A DNA stretch of 35,708 nucleotides from Fusobacteriaceae bacterium UBA2433 (GTDB lineage: Bacteria; Fusobacteriota; Fusobacteriia; Fusobacteriales; Fusobacteriaceae). Below the pieces are notes generated by a model. That model had not been told where the DNA came from. It saw only the letters and a program-made list of their open reading frames with translations, and ran no database searches. The DNA lies in contig DDQV01000178.1 of assembly GCA_002342785.1 (NCBI GenBank), forward strand, positions 1 to 35,708, given 5' to 3'. The stretch's first letter is position 1, and the number at the start of each line of letters is the position of its first letter. A program made the translations under genes and the position numbers. Positions 1 to 9,010 of the stretch are shown in pieces.

Positions 1-1650
1 AATAGGTACATTTTTATCTGGCATAAATTTTACTTTAACAAAGTTTTTAAATCCAAATAAAGAAATGAAAAATATTCCAATGATTATTATTCCTGATATA
101 AATTTATGTTTTAATGCTCTTAAAAGAAAATTTCTATAAAATTTATAAAACTTACTATTATAACTAGCTTCTTGTTTTTCTATCTTTAAAAATAATACAC
201 AGAGTAGAGGTATAAGAGTTATACCTAATATCCATGAAAGTCCTAAACAGATTGCAACTACATAAGTTATAGGCCCAGTATACTCTCCCATAGTTCCATC
301 TGCTAAAGCAATTGGTAAAAATGCTGATATAGTTACCATAGAAGAAATAAGTAGTGGTCCCTTAAGAGTTCTAGCAGCTTCTAAAGCAGCTTCTATTCTA
401 TCCATTCCTTTTTCCATATTTACCATTATTGCTTCTGAAATTACTATTCCATTATCTACTAGCATTCCTAAAACAATTATTAAAGCCGCCAATGAAACTT
501 GATTGAGACTCAGATCAAAATAATTTAAAAATACCATAGACGATGCCATTACTATAGGAATAAGTGATGCTACTATAGCACCGACTCTAAGACCTAAAAA
601 TATTATCAATACTACCATTACTGTAATTATAGATTGAGCTACATTTGATAAAAAACTTTGAACACTTTTATCTACTCTGGCAGCTTCTTGTGTTAAATAT
701 GTAAAATCTACTCCTATTGGATAATTAGATTCTATGGCCACAGCTTTTTCATCGATCTCTTTTTGAAGATCTAAAATATTACCTCCTTCCTTTAAAGAAA
801 CTGCAACAAAAATAGTATCTTTACCATTAAATTTTTCCCTTGTAGAGATAGGTTCTTGATATGCTCTTCTTACTTTTGCTATATCTTCTACCCTTACTAA
901 ATTTCCTTTTGGAAGTCTGATCACTGTATTTTTTATATCATCTACAGAATCAAAATTTCCACTAGGTTCAAAACTTAATCTTTCTTTTTTTAAAAGAATT
1001 TGTCCTCCTGTAGATAATATATTTGTACTTTCTAAAGCTTGTTTTAAATATCCTGGTGATATTCCAAATTGTGATAATTTAGCATTATCATAATCTATAA
1101 ATATATTTTCTGGTCTCACTCCATATTTTACAACTTTTCCAACATTTTTCATTGTCAATAACTCTTCCATTGTAAATTTAGCTATCTTCCTTAGATCTTC
1201 AGGAGAATATCCATCAGCTGTTATGGCAATCATTGTTCCATATACATCACCAAAATCATCATTTACAAATGGAGTTATTGTTCCACTAGGAAGATCATTA
1301 ATAGAATCGGCTACCTTCCTTCTCAATTTATCAAAAATTGGTCTCATTATTTTATATTCATCTTTAAATTGAACTATAATATATGAAAATCCTTCCCTAC
1401 TTTCACTATCTATATAATCTACTTCTGGCATCTCTTGAATTCTTTGCTCAATCTTATCTGTTACTAAATTTTCTACCCTACTAGGACTAGCTCCTGGATA
1501 GATAGTCGCAACTGTAGCAGTTCTTACTACATAACCTGGATCTTCTGCTTTGGATAATTTAAAGTAGGTAGAAACTCCAGCTAATACTAAAAGCAATATA
1601 AAAGTAAATGTAACTACTTTTTTCTTAATTGCCATCTCTGTTAAATTCAT
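1..1650 (-). CDS. RND-family efflux permease, N-terminal part (cut by window edge)
   Basis: The minus strand is open from an ATG at 1650 to the window edge, giving 550 residues with no stop. A GGGAGG ribosome binding site sits just upstream. The protein starts with a basic segment and one membrane helix (about residues 9-28). A long periplasmic porter region follows, then a cluster of helices from about residue 335. The porter motif around YPGASPSRVENLV is typical of AcrB/HAE-type pumps. The helix-4 proton-relay motif reads GMLVDNGIVISEAI, so only the first of the two adjacent Asp residues of AcrB (D407/D408) is present; Asn replaces the second, as in several other RND subfamilies. The C-terminal half lies outside the window. 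It is the inner-membrane pump of a tripartite exporter with the adaptor and TolC-like genes immediately upstream. The substrate is unknown. Confidence 0.93.
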   Translation of the reverse strand, partial: MNLTEMAIKKKVVTFTFILLLVLAGVSTYFKLSKAEDPGYVVRTATVATIYPGASPSRVENLVTDKIEQRIQEMPEVDYIDSESREGFSYIIVQFKDEYKIMRPIFDKLRRKVADSINDLPSGTITPFVNDDFGDVYGTMIAITADGYSPEDLRKIAKFTMEELLTMKNVGKVVKYGVRPENIFIDYDNAKLSQFGISPGYLKQALESTNILSTGGQILLKKERLSFEPSGNFDSVDDIKNTVIRLPKGNLVRVEDIAKVRRAYQEPISTREKFNGKDTIFVAVSLKEGGNILDLQKEIDEKAVAIESNYPIGVDFTYLTQEAARVDKSVQSFLSNVAQSIITVMVVLIIFLGLRVGAIVASLIPIVMASSMVFLNYFDLSLNQVSLAALIIVLGMLVDNGIVISEAIMVNMEKGMDRIEAALEAARTLKGPLLISSMVTISAFLPIALADGTMGEYTGPITYVVAICLGLSWILGITLIPLLCVLFLKIEKQEASYNSKFYKFYRNFLLRALKHKFISGIIIIGIFFISLFGFKNFVKVKFMPDKNVPI

Positions 1651-1662
1651 CTAAATTCCTCC

Positions 1663-2745
1663 CTATTTTAATCTCACTTGTTGACCATCTTTTAGTTTAG
1701 TCATTCCAGCAGTAACTAGTTCATCCCCTGGTGATAATCCTTCTAAGATCTCTAAGCCTTTATTAGTTACCACTCCTATTTTAACTTCTACTCTTTTTAT
1801 AATTCCTACATCTTCTTTATCTCTTTTTATAATAAAAACATAGTTAGAATTCATCTCTTCTAAAACTACATTTAAAGGTATAAATATAGTATTTTTTTTA
1901 CTCAATATATTTTTATTAAAATCTACTACTACTGACATTCCACTTCTCAAACTTTTATTTTTACCTAATATACTAACTTTTACAGGATATGTAGATCCAT
2001 ATTGTAAAGATGAACTTCCAACTTCTATAACTTTTCCTAAATAATTTTTATCTAATGCACTAGAATATATATTTACCTGTGAACCAATATTTATATCTCC
2101 AATAACACTTTCTGGAATAAATGATATTGCTTCTAGATCTGTATTGGTATTTAAAATATATATAGGCATACCAGCAGCTACATTTTCATTTACTTCTGAC
2201 ATCTTTACTGCTACTGTTCCATCTATAGGAGATTTTAGCTCAGTATATTTCAATTGACGTTTCGCATATTTTATTTCTTCCGATGCAACTCTTAAATGAG
2301 CCGAAGTAGAATCCATTCTAGCCTTTGCACTATCAAATTCACTCTTTGATACACTGTCATTTTGATATAGTTCCTTTATTCTATTGTAACTTGATTGAGC
2401 CTCAATTTGTGATGCTCTAGCAGTTTCATAAGAACTCTCAGCTTTTCTTAATTGTATTTCATAATCTATTTTATCTAAGACAGCCAAAATTTCTCCTTTT
2501 TTTACTACTTGCCCTAGTTTAAAATTCATTTTTTCAATATTTCCAGATACTCTAAAACTTACCTCAGGTTCAAAAGAAGATTTTATATTTCCAATAAAAC
2601 TAAGGGCCTCTACTGGACTTTTTAACTCTATCGTTTCATGTCTAACAGTTCTTAATTCAATTTTTTCCTCTTCTTCTTTTTTTCCACAACTTGCAAAAAC
2701 TATTATAATAAATCCTACAGTTAATATCTTTTTATACAATGACAT
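1663..2745 (-). CDS. RND efflux periplasmic adaptor lipoprotein (AcrA/MFP family)
   Basis: Periplasmic membrane-fusion protein that links the RND pump to the TolC-like channel. The frame is open to an ATG at 2760, but the AGGAGG ribosome binding site lies inside those first codons. The ATG at 2745 is therefore the better start, giving 360 residues. From that start there is a lipoprotein signal (MSLYKK, a hydrophobic run, then FASC with Cys20), so the adaptor is probably anchored to the inner membrane by lipid. Next come a barrel-sandwich/lipoyl segment (about 45-80), an alpha-helical hairpin rich in Glu, Ala and Ser (about 85-155) and beta-barrel domains ending in LSPGDELVTAGMTKLKDGQQV, which is characteristic of the family. 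The gene is 21 bp downstream of the TolC-like gene and 12 bp upstream of the pump, so all three look cotranscribed. Confidence 0.92.
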   Translation of the reverse strand: MSLYKKILTVGFIIIVFASCGKKEEEEKIELRTVRHETIELKSPVEALSFIGNIKSSFEPEVSFRVSGNIEKMNFKLGQVVKKGEILAVLDKIDYEIQLRKAESSYETARASQIEAQSSYNRIKELYQNDSVSKSEFDSAKARMDSTSAHLRVASEEIKYAKRQLKYTELKSPIDGTVAVKMSEVNENVAAGMPIYILNTNTDLEAISFIPESVIGDINIGSQVNIYSSALDKNYLGKVIEVGSSSLQYGSTYPVKVSILGKNKSLRSGMSVVVDFNKNILSKKNTIFIPLNVVLEEMNSNYVFIIKRDKEDVGIIKRVEVKIGVVTNKGLEILEGLSPGDELVTAGMTKLKDGQQVRLK

Positions 2746-2766
2746 TTGTTTCCTCCTCATTTTTAA

Positions 2767-5079
2767 TTATTGTACATTTAAATTAATTTCACCATTTAAT
2801 TCCCAATACATTTCTGGATTTAATAGGTGTGAAACTCCTACAGCTCTTTCTGTGATCATCAACTTAGTATAATAATCATATTTAGAAGCACTCTCAGCTT
2901 CCTTTGCTTGAATTGCAACATTCTGAGAATCTAATAATTCAGTTATAGAAACCTCTCCCCTCGAATATGAATCTATTACTAATGCAAGTGTTTTATCTGC
3001 TGCTATCCTAGCATCTTTTGAAGTTTCAACATTAATTTTAGCCGCTATTAAATTTGTTAAGGAAGCTCTTATATTTTGTTTTATACTATTTTCAACATCT
3101 TCTTTTTGAGTATTTAATTTTTTAAGTTTTTCGATAGCTATATTTCTTTTAGCTATCCTACCTCCCCCTTCAAATAATGGAATACTTGCTTGTACTCCCA
3201 CAGTCCACACTTCTTTACTTGGATCTGGATCTGAAGTTGCAGAACTAGAATATAAATTTCCACTACCACTTCTATCTAAATAATAATTGTAGTCAGCTAC
3301 AAGTGCTACTTCAGGGGTATAAAAACTTCTATTAACTTCCTTTAATTTTCTTTCTGACATCTTTATATAATTTTTAAGTTCTTTTATCTCAGTAGAATTT
3401 TCAAGGCCCAATTTTATTAATTTTTCTAAAGTATCATCCATGATATTTTTTTTCGTTAACTCTAACCCTGCAACTCCTAAAAACTCATCTGTATCTAAGA
3501 TATCTACAACTTGAAAATCTTCATCTAAATTATTATTTAAAATTTTCATCAAATTTTGTTTAGAATTTTTAAGTTTTGCTTGAGAATCAGTTAATTTACT
3601 AATATCTGTGGCTAATTTACTTTCCCATCTATATACATCTGATTTTCTAGAATATCCTATTTTTTCCCTTACTCTAGCTAACTCTAAGTTTTTTTTAGTT
3701 AATTCTAAATTACTATATTGAATACTTTCAGAAGCTTTTAATTTTAGTACATTGAAATAAGCTGTAGAAATATCTAATATTGTATCTAACTCCCTTTGTT
3801 TATAACTTTCTTTTTCTGCATCAAAAACATTTTTTTCCATAGATACTGCTGAATTTAACTTATCATTCCATAATACTTGTTTCAATCCTACTCCCATATA
3901 AGTATTATCTTTTTTTAGAGTATTAGGAGCATCTGCTTGGACTTGACCTACAGTAGTATAACCAGTTGTAACTGATATTTGAGGTAATCTAGAAGATTTA
4001 GTATTATCAATTTGATATCCTTGAATATTTAAATCTTTTTTATCAGCCAACAGTTGAAGATTATCTTTTAATCCCTTTCTTATAGATGAATAAAGTGTTA
4101 ACTTCTCTCCTTGAGTTTTCCCACCTACTATCTTAGCAGACACAGTAGTTCTCCAGTTAGGCCACTTACCTATTTTTTTAGCTACAGATTCATTTATAAC
4201 TGGTCTTAGTTCTGTTTCGATCATATAAACATTTTGATCTTTAGCCTTACTCCCATCTAATATTTCTAAAAGAGATATAGCTGATTTTCTAAGTCTTCTT
4301 TGAACATTTGTCTCTATTTCAAATGAAAGATATGCTTGATCACTTATTCCAGTCCCATATCCATCTGCATATGTTATTATTTTTTCATTATTTAAAACAT
4401 CTATAATCTTAAGAAATTCTTTTTTTTCTGTAAATCCACCTAAAAGTGCTACTTTTTGTTTTTTTACATCTATAGCTAATTTTTCATAATCTCCATCAAA
4501 AGAGATCCAATTAATCTTAGTTATGCCATTTTCTTTTATTTGTTTTTCTACAAATGGTATTATCCTATGATCTTCGTTTAATAATTTTTTTGGTGTTATC
4601 AGTGTAATCTCTGAAAAATTACTATCTACACTCTTGATAAGCTCCAATATTTTTTTAAATCCTATCTCTTGAACACTATATGTAAGATTTTCTACCTCAC
4701 TAGTTTTATTATGATAGATATATTGAGCAAAAGGCATTATACTTAATTTTTTTATCTCTTTTTTCCCTACTATTACATTAGATACGATATTATCTCCGCC
4801 AACTATTACATCTACACCTTTATTTATTACTAACTCATCGAATCTTTTATTTATTTTTTCCGTTCCTCTCTCTGCTATAATTTGATATTTTTTTGGAAAA
4901 ACTACATTATAATTTCCTTCTAAAACTTCCCTAAACTCTTTTTCAATAATTTTTTGAAAATTTTTCATATTATCACTATTATTTTGACTGTATAATACAG
5001 CAATATTTACAGTGTCTTTAGCAAGAGTACATATACTTATGACAAATAACATAATAATTAAATTCACTTTTTTTATCAA
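2767..5079 (-). CDS. TolC-family outer membrane efflux protein with N-terminal periplasmic-binding-like domain
   Basis: 770 residues, much longer than a plain TolC homologue (roughly 420-500). The start is a TTG at 5079 preceded by GGGGGGAG; no ATG fits as well. The signal peptide is residues 1-20, probably cleaved after CTLA. Residues about 22-300 (NIAVLYSQNN, VDVIVGGDNIVSN, SEITLITPKK, VALLGGFTEKKEF, IITYADGYG) resemble a type 1 periplasmic binding-protein fold of the ABC substrate-binding kind. Residues about 355-770 are a TolC-type outer membrane efflux protein: two long helical repeats, with VGVQASIPLFEGGGR and RGEVSITELLDSQNVAIQA as the family's recurring motifs. It is the first gene of the efflux operon. 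The fold assignment of the N-terminal part is from sequence feel only and has not been checked against a profile. Confidence 0.85.
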   Translation of the reverse strand: MIKKVNLIIMLFVISICTLAKDTVNIAVLYSQNNSDNMKNFQKIIEKEFREVLEGNYNVVFPKKYQIIAERGTEKINKRFDELVINKGVDVIVGGDNIVSNVIVGKKEIKKLSIMPFAQYIYHNKTSEVENLTYSVQEIGFKKILELIKSVDSNFSEITLITPKKLLNEDHRIIPFVEKQIKENGITKINWISFDGDYEKLAIDVKKQKVALLGGFTEKKEFLKIIDVLNNEKIITYADGYGTGISDQAYLSFEIETNVQRRLRKSAISLLEILDGSKAKDQNVYMIETELRPVINESVAKKIGKWPNWRTTVSAKIVGGKTQGEKLTLYSSIRKGLKDNLQLLADKKDLNIQGYQIDNTKSSRLPQISVTTGYTTVGQVQADAPNTLKKDNTYMGVGLKQVLWNDKLNSAVSMEKNVFDAEKESYKQRELDTILDISTAYFNVLKLKASESIQYSNLELTKKNLELARVREKIGYSRKSDVYRWESKLATDISKLTDSQAKLKNSKQNLMKILNNNLDEDFQVVDILDTDEFLGVAGLELTKKNIMDDTLEKLIKLGLENSTEIKELKNYIKMSERKLKEVNRSFYTPEVALVADYNYYLDRSGSGNLYSSSATSDPDPSKEVWTVGVQASIPLFEGGGRIAKRNIAIEKLKKLNTQKEDVENSIKQNIRASLTNLIAAKINVETSKDARIAADKTLALVIDSYSRGEVSITELLDSQNVAIQAKEAESASKYDYYTKLMITERAVGVSHLLNPEMYWELNGEINLNVQ

Positions 5080-5178
5080 CTTTCTCCCCCCTAATTTTTT
5101 TACTTTATAAATTAATATTATTTTTTTAATAATTTTTATTACTATATTTTATAATCTAAATTTCATATTTTTTGTAAA

Positions 5179-5200
5179 AATATTATTTTTTTCTAATATT
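5179..5200 (-). terminator. weak AT-only hairpin at the end of mlaA
   Basis: AATATTA at 5179-5185 is complementary to TAATATT at 5194-5200, so the last codons and stop of mlaA could form a 7-bp stem followed by a few U residues on the minus strand. All pairs are A-U, so termination would be weak. Confidence 0.3.
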
Positions 5201-5953
5201 ATTTTTTCTTAATTTTATAGATTTTAAATAAAGAAGTCTGACATATTCATATTCAAAAGGTGTCCCTAAACTATAATAACGAAAATCAATCTTACTTCTT
5301 GTATCTATAACTTCTAAACTTTTTATACTATAATCTTGTAAGAGAGATCCTGAACCACTATAAATATTAATAGGATCAAGAGGTGCTCTCAAGACAAAAG
5401 TAGTCAATAAAGATCCAGTATTTCGAAGATCACTAGGCCCCAAAAATGGAAGGACTAGATATGGTCCATCCTTTACTCCATAGAGGGAGAGTGTATCATT
5501 AAAAGTAACTTTATGTTCAGGTATATCTATATAAGTTGCCACATCAAATAAACCTACAATACCTATTGTAGTATTTATTAAAAATCTACTTACCCCAGTA
5601 AGTATTGTTTTATAATCTAAAATTAATACTCCATTTATTGCACTTACAGGCTCATATAAATTACTAAAAAAGTTTCCTACACCTGTTCTAATAGTTTGAG
5701 GGATAAAAAATTTATACGAACTAGAAAGGGGTAGTGCTACCCAATTGTCAAATTGATAATTAAAATAATATATTCTCCTATTCAATGGTTCTAATGGATC
5801 ATATGCATCCATTAGAGTTGAATTTCCATTATTCAAATGAAGTTTAAAATTTTGTGTTGTATTTATTTTTTCTTTTTTTTCTAATGAACTTTTTTCTTTT
5901 ACATTACTACAACCTATAAAAATTAAAGTTATTAAAATAATTATTTTTTTCAT
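5183..5953 (-). CDS. mlaA: MlaA/VacJ-family outer membrane lipoprotein
   Basis: 256 residues. It has a lipoprotein signal peptide with the lipidated Cys at position 15 (IFIGC). The family signature YDPLEPLNRRIYYFNYQFD is near residue 50 and a second conserved segment, NTTIGIVGLFDVA, is near 127. MlaA removes phospholipids from the outer leaflet of the outer membrane and hands them to the periplasmic Mla carrier; this is known from proteobacteria. The presence of the protein argues for a true outer membrane here. The start ATG overlaps the TGA of the upstream hydrolase (ATGA), so the two are translationally coupled. No mlaBCDEF genes are in the window. Confidence 0.93.
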   Translation of the reverse strand: MKKIIILITLIFIGCSNVKEKSSLEKKEKINTTQNFKLHLNNGNSTLMDAYDPLEPLNRRIYYFNYQFDNWVALPLSSSYKFFIPQTIRTGVGNFFSNLYEPVSAINGVLILDYKTILTGVSRFLINTTIGIVGLFDVATYIDIPEHKVTFNDTLSLYGVKDGPYLVLPFLGPSDLRNTGSLLTTFVLRAPLDPINIYSGSGSLLQDYSIKSLEVIDTRSKIDFRYYSLGTPFEYEYVRLLYLKSIKLRKNNIRKK

Positions 5954-7206
5954 TTTAACTCACCTCTTTTAAGATAATCAACCATAGAAACTATATTTTC
6001 TTTATAAAACATATTTCCACAATGGCCTCCATATGGATAGACTTTTATCTTTCCTTTCAATGTTTCTTTTAAATATCTTAGATTATCTGGAGTTAATATT
6101 AATTCATCTTCATTGGTAAAAACAGCAATATTTTTAGCTTCTTTTAAATAATTTTCTATCATTTTTAAATTACTACTTTCTATTAATTTTTCCATAGTTA
6201 GATCTTTATCTAATTTTTTATACGTTGTAAATCCAATTCTTTCTATATAGTTTTGAAAATTACTATAATTAATAATGCTATAATATTCACTCATACTTTG
6301 AAATTTAGTTATTTTTTTATTAGGATCTGTATATACACCGCTTTTAGTCATAACATCACTAATATAGTTAATATCTATAGCTATAAATCTAAATGCAACA
6401 CCAATAAGGATTTTTAACTTCTCTTCATCCATTCCCAATTGTTTAAAAAGTGAGTAAACTGCTGCTTCATCTATCTTCATATTTTTATTTTCTTCACTAT
6501 ATTTCATTATACCTAAAATTATATTTTGAAGTAACTTTTCTAACTCCTTCTCATTTTTTATATTATCATCTAATAGATTATCTAATATTTTTGCTGAATC
6601 ATATAGATTAACAGTAGGATTAATCGCCGCTATTCTTTTAAAATTAAAATATTTTTCCTGACTATCTAACTCTCCAATTGAAAGAGCCATTGTACCTCCT
6701 AAGCTATATCCTGTAATATAAGTCTCTTTATACTTAATCTTATCCCTTACTTTTTCCATTGCCAACTTCATTATATTATAGATCTCCTTACTATCTTCTT
6801 TTAAAAATCCAGGTGCATGAGTTTTAGAAGCTGAAATTATATAATTATAATCAAAACTAGTAGGAAGCATAACAACACTAAAACCATTTTGATATAAGAT
6901 CCTACTCATAGTTATCATCTTGTCTGAATTATATTTAGAACCTGTTCCTGCTAATAAAAATATTACAGGTGCTTCATGGGATTTGGCCATTAAGCCAAAT
7001 CTAAATCCATCTAAATACCACAAATTATCTGGTGTATTATTTTCTTCTAATTCTAATGTTATCTCTTCAAAACTTTTTTCTTGAAATTTAGGCATATCTT
7101 TAGAAGGTGTTGCCAACACTGTTGCCAAATAAGGGTCTTTATATGGATAATCATATCCATAACCCCACAAATTAATCATCAAATATATAAATATTATTTT
7201 TTTCAT
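5950..7206 (-). CDS. exported alpha/beta-hydrolase, partner gene of mlaA
   Basis: 418 residues with a hydrophobic N-terminal signal (about 1-18), so it probably acts in the periplasm or on the membrane surface. The alpha/beta-hydrolase core is visible: FLLAGTGS near 83-90 looks like the oxyanion-side strand-loop. TGYSLGGTMA places the nucleophile at Ser168 (GxSxG). His395 in GGHCGN is a likely catalytic His. An acidic residue in the VFTNEDELILTPDN segment (about 358-371) is in the right place for the third member of the triad. The start has AAGGAGAAG upstream. The gene ends in an ATGA overlap with mlaA, suggesting linked roles in outer-membrane lipid handling, for example as a lipase or esterase. 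Substrate and reaction cannot be read from the sequence. Confidence 0.82.
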   Translation of the reverse strand: MKKIIFIYLMINLWGYGYDYPYKDPYLATVLATPSKDMPKFQEKSFEEITLELEENNTPDNLWYLDGFRFGLMAKSHEAPVIFLLAGTGSKYNSDKMITMSRILYQNGFSVVMLPTSFDYNYIISASKTHAPGFLKEDSKEIYNIMKLAMEKVRDKIKYKETYITGYSLGGTMALSIGELDSQEKYFNFKRIAAINPTVNLYDSAKILDNLLDDNIKNEKELEKLLQNIILGIMKYSEENKNMKIDEAAVYSLFKQLGMDEEKLKILIGVAFRFIAIDINYISDVMTKSGVYTDPNKKITKFQSMSEYYSIINYSNFQNYIERIGFTTYKKLDKDLTMEKLIESSNLKMIENYLKEAKNIAVFTNEDELILTPDNLRYLKETLKGKIKVYPYGGHCGNMFYKENIVSMVDYLKRGELK

Positions 7207-7561
7207 ATAATCTTCTCCTTGTCTATTTGTTTTATAGTTAATATATATGTTTATTAAAATTTAAAATTTCCTTTTCTCAATTATCCTCTCTTATTTGCTT
7301 TCTAAGGTGCCTCTAAAAAGTTCCCCTTGTGTTTATACATCTAAAGGATATCCACACCCTAGAATTAAGCCTTCTAACCATTGGTATTACTGGGATCTAG
7401 AGGCTAAAATTTAAAAAGGCTCAAAAGTAGCCTTAATGGTATCAGAAATAGCCTTAAGAGGCCACTCAGTGGCCTTATTTTACCCTAAAATCAGAGTGAA
7501 ATTACTGTAATTTAGACTAAATTTTAGTATTTTAAAAATAGTTTTTTTCGTATTAATTTGT

Positions 7562-7740
7562 GCAATTCGTGACTAAGCCTTTTTATTTTTTTGTCGCAGA
7601 TTTCTCAGATCTTCTCAGATTTTAAAACCCAAAATCTAAAACTTCTTTTTGCCACCGATTTACACTAATTTAAAAGATCTTACTGCTAGAGCACAGAAGT
7701 TTTCTGCTTTTTCTGTGTAATTTATGTAATTCGTGACTAA
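7562..7740. repeat. imperfect direct repeats with a GCAATTCGTGACTAA / GTAATTCGTGACTAA core
   Basis: GCAATTCGTGACTAA (7562-7576) and GTAATTCGTGACTAA (7726-7740) differ by one base and flank about 150 bp. Between them are CGCAGATTTCTCAGATCTTC-type short repeats (7595-7620), GCCACCGATTTACACTAATT (7651-7670) and CTGTGTAATTTATGTAATTC (7713-7732). This style of sequence (CAGATT, GTGTAATT and TTCGTG words repeated with decay) resembles dispersed noncoding repeats seen between genes in many bacterial genomes; that comparison is from memory. Function unknown. Confidence 0.5.
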
Positions 7741-7926
7741 AAAATCCTCTCTATAAGTTTACCCCTACAATCCATATTTTACAAATTATAACTCTCAAAC
7801 CTTGGGTATTATTAATATTTTAGTTTTAAAAAACAGATGAAATCTATAATAAAAGATATATCTATTATGATAATACCATTAATCAATTTAAATTAAAATA
7901 TTTTAATCTAAATTAATTAATAAAAT

Positions 7927-7988
7927 AAAAAAAACTACTAATAGAATTTAAAAGGAGTCATAGAGAGCCTCAAAGTTCTTTCAGTAGC
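7927..7988 (-). terminator. probable terminator of the arg operon
   Basis: On the minus strand about 30 bp after the argF stop, CTACT (7983-7987) can pair with AGTAG (7935-7939). Partial inner pairing (AGAA with TTCT) follows, and then a run of eight U. The stem is imperfect and the loop long, so this is a moderate call. Confidence 0.45.
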
Positions 7989-8017
7989 TTTATTATATAT
8001 AAATTTAATTTTTTATT

Positions 8018-9010
8018 TTACAGTCTTTCTCCAAGCGTTCCAACCATAACTGCTTTTATTGTATGTAATCTATTTTCTGCTTGTCTAAATACAATAGATT
8101 TATCTCCTTCAAAGACTTTGTCTGTAACTTCCATCTCATTGATACCAAATTTTTCCATAATATCTTTTCCTATATTTGTTTTTTTATCATGAAAAGCAGG
8201 AAGACAATGTAAAAAAACAGAGTTTGTTGCAGTCATATCCATAACATTATTATTTACTTGGTATGGAAGTAATTTTTTTATTCTCTTTTTCCAAACTTCT
8301 GGTTTTTCTCCCATAGATACCCACACATCTGTGTAAACTACATCGATACCCCTTACACCTTCCTCTAAAGATTCTGTAAAACTAAGTTTTGCACCTGTAG
8401 TTTTTGCAATTTCTTGAGCTTTTTCTATTAGATCTATTTTTGGAAAAAAATCTTTAGGAGCCACAATTTTAAAATCCATACCTACTAAAGCTGCTCCTAT
8501 CATAAGGGAGTTCCCCATATTATTTCTTCCATCTCCTAGATAAGCCATCTTTATTCCTTCTAATTTACCAAATTTTTCTTTCACTGTTAAAAAATCTGCC
8601 AATATTTGTGTAGGATGAAACTCATCTGTTAGTCCATTCCACACTGGAACACCTGAAAATTCTCCTAATATTTCAACAGTCTCTTGAGAATATCCTCTAT
8701 ATTCTATACCATCATAAAATCCACCTAAAACTCTAGCTGTATCTTTTATTGATTCTTTTTTTCCAATCTGACTTCCTGAAGGTCCTAAATATGTTATATT
8801 TGCTCCTTGATCCATAGCCGCTACTTCAAAAGCACATCTAGTTCTAGTCGAATCTTTTTCAAATATAAGAACAATATTTTTACCCAATAGATATTTTTTT
8901 TCTCTACCTTCTTTTTTATCTGCCTTTAATTTAATTGCAAGATCTAAAAGATAGTTAAATTCTTTTGGGGTATAATCTAAAAGTTTTAAAAAATTTCTAT
9001 TCTTTATCAT
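8018..9010 (-). CDS. argF: ornithine carbamoyltransferase
   Basis: 330 residues, the usual length. It makes citrulline from ornithine and carbamoyl phosphate in the cytoplasm. The carbamoyl-phosphate loop STRTR is at 54-58, HPTQ at 132-135, the ornithine-binding SMG loop at 232-234, and the catalytic HCLP at 268-271. It is the last gene of argCJBDF; its ATG overlaps the argD stop (ATGA), so translation is coupled. The biosynthetic context argues for the anabolic enzyme rather than the arginine deiminase-pathway one (no arcA or arcC nearby). argG and argH, needed to finish arginine, are not in this window. Confidence 0.96.
   Translation of the reverse strand: MIKNRNFLKLLDYTPKEFNYLLDLAIKLKADKKEGREKKYLLGKNIVLIFEKDSTRTRCAFEVAAMDQGANITYLGPSGSQIGKKESIKDTARVLGGFYDGIEYRGYSQETVEILGEFSGVPVWNGLTDEFHPTQILADFLTVKEKFGKLEGIKMAYLGDGRNNMGNSLMIGAALVGMDFKIVAPKDFFPKIDLIEKAQEIAKTTGAKLSFTESLEEGVRGIDVVYTDVWVSMGEKPEVWKKRIKKLLPYQVNNNVMDMTATNSVFLHCLPAFHDKKTNIGKDIMEKFGINEMEVTDKVFEGDKSIVFRQAENRLHTIKAVMVGTLGERL

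Larger units (their letters stand above)
7207..8017. other. 811-bp gene-poor spacer
   Basis: No convincing coding frame on either strand. It contains a short perfect inverted repeat, GGCCACT-C-AGTGGCC, at 7460-7474 followed by TTATTTTA. Around 7431-7460 AGCCTTAA occurs twice. A repeat-like block lies at 7562-7740 (separate entry) and the probable argF terminator at 7927-7988. The part 7290-7480 is locally less AT-rich than its surroundings and could be the decayed remains of a mobile element, but I found no recognisable transposase fragment. Confidence 0.6.

Noticed and set aside
7290..7480. Fragment of an insertion sequence
   Set aside because: No transposase-like translation on either strand and no clear terminal inverted repeats with target duplication could be found.
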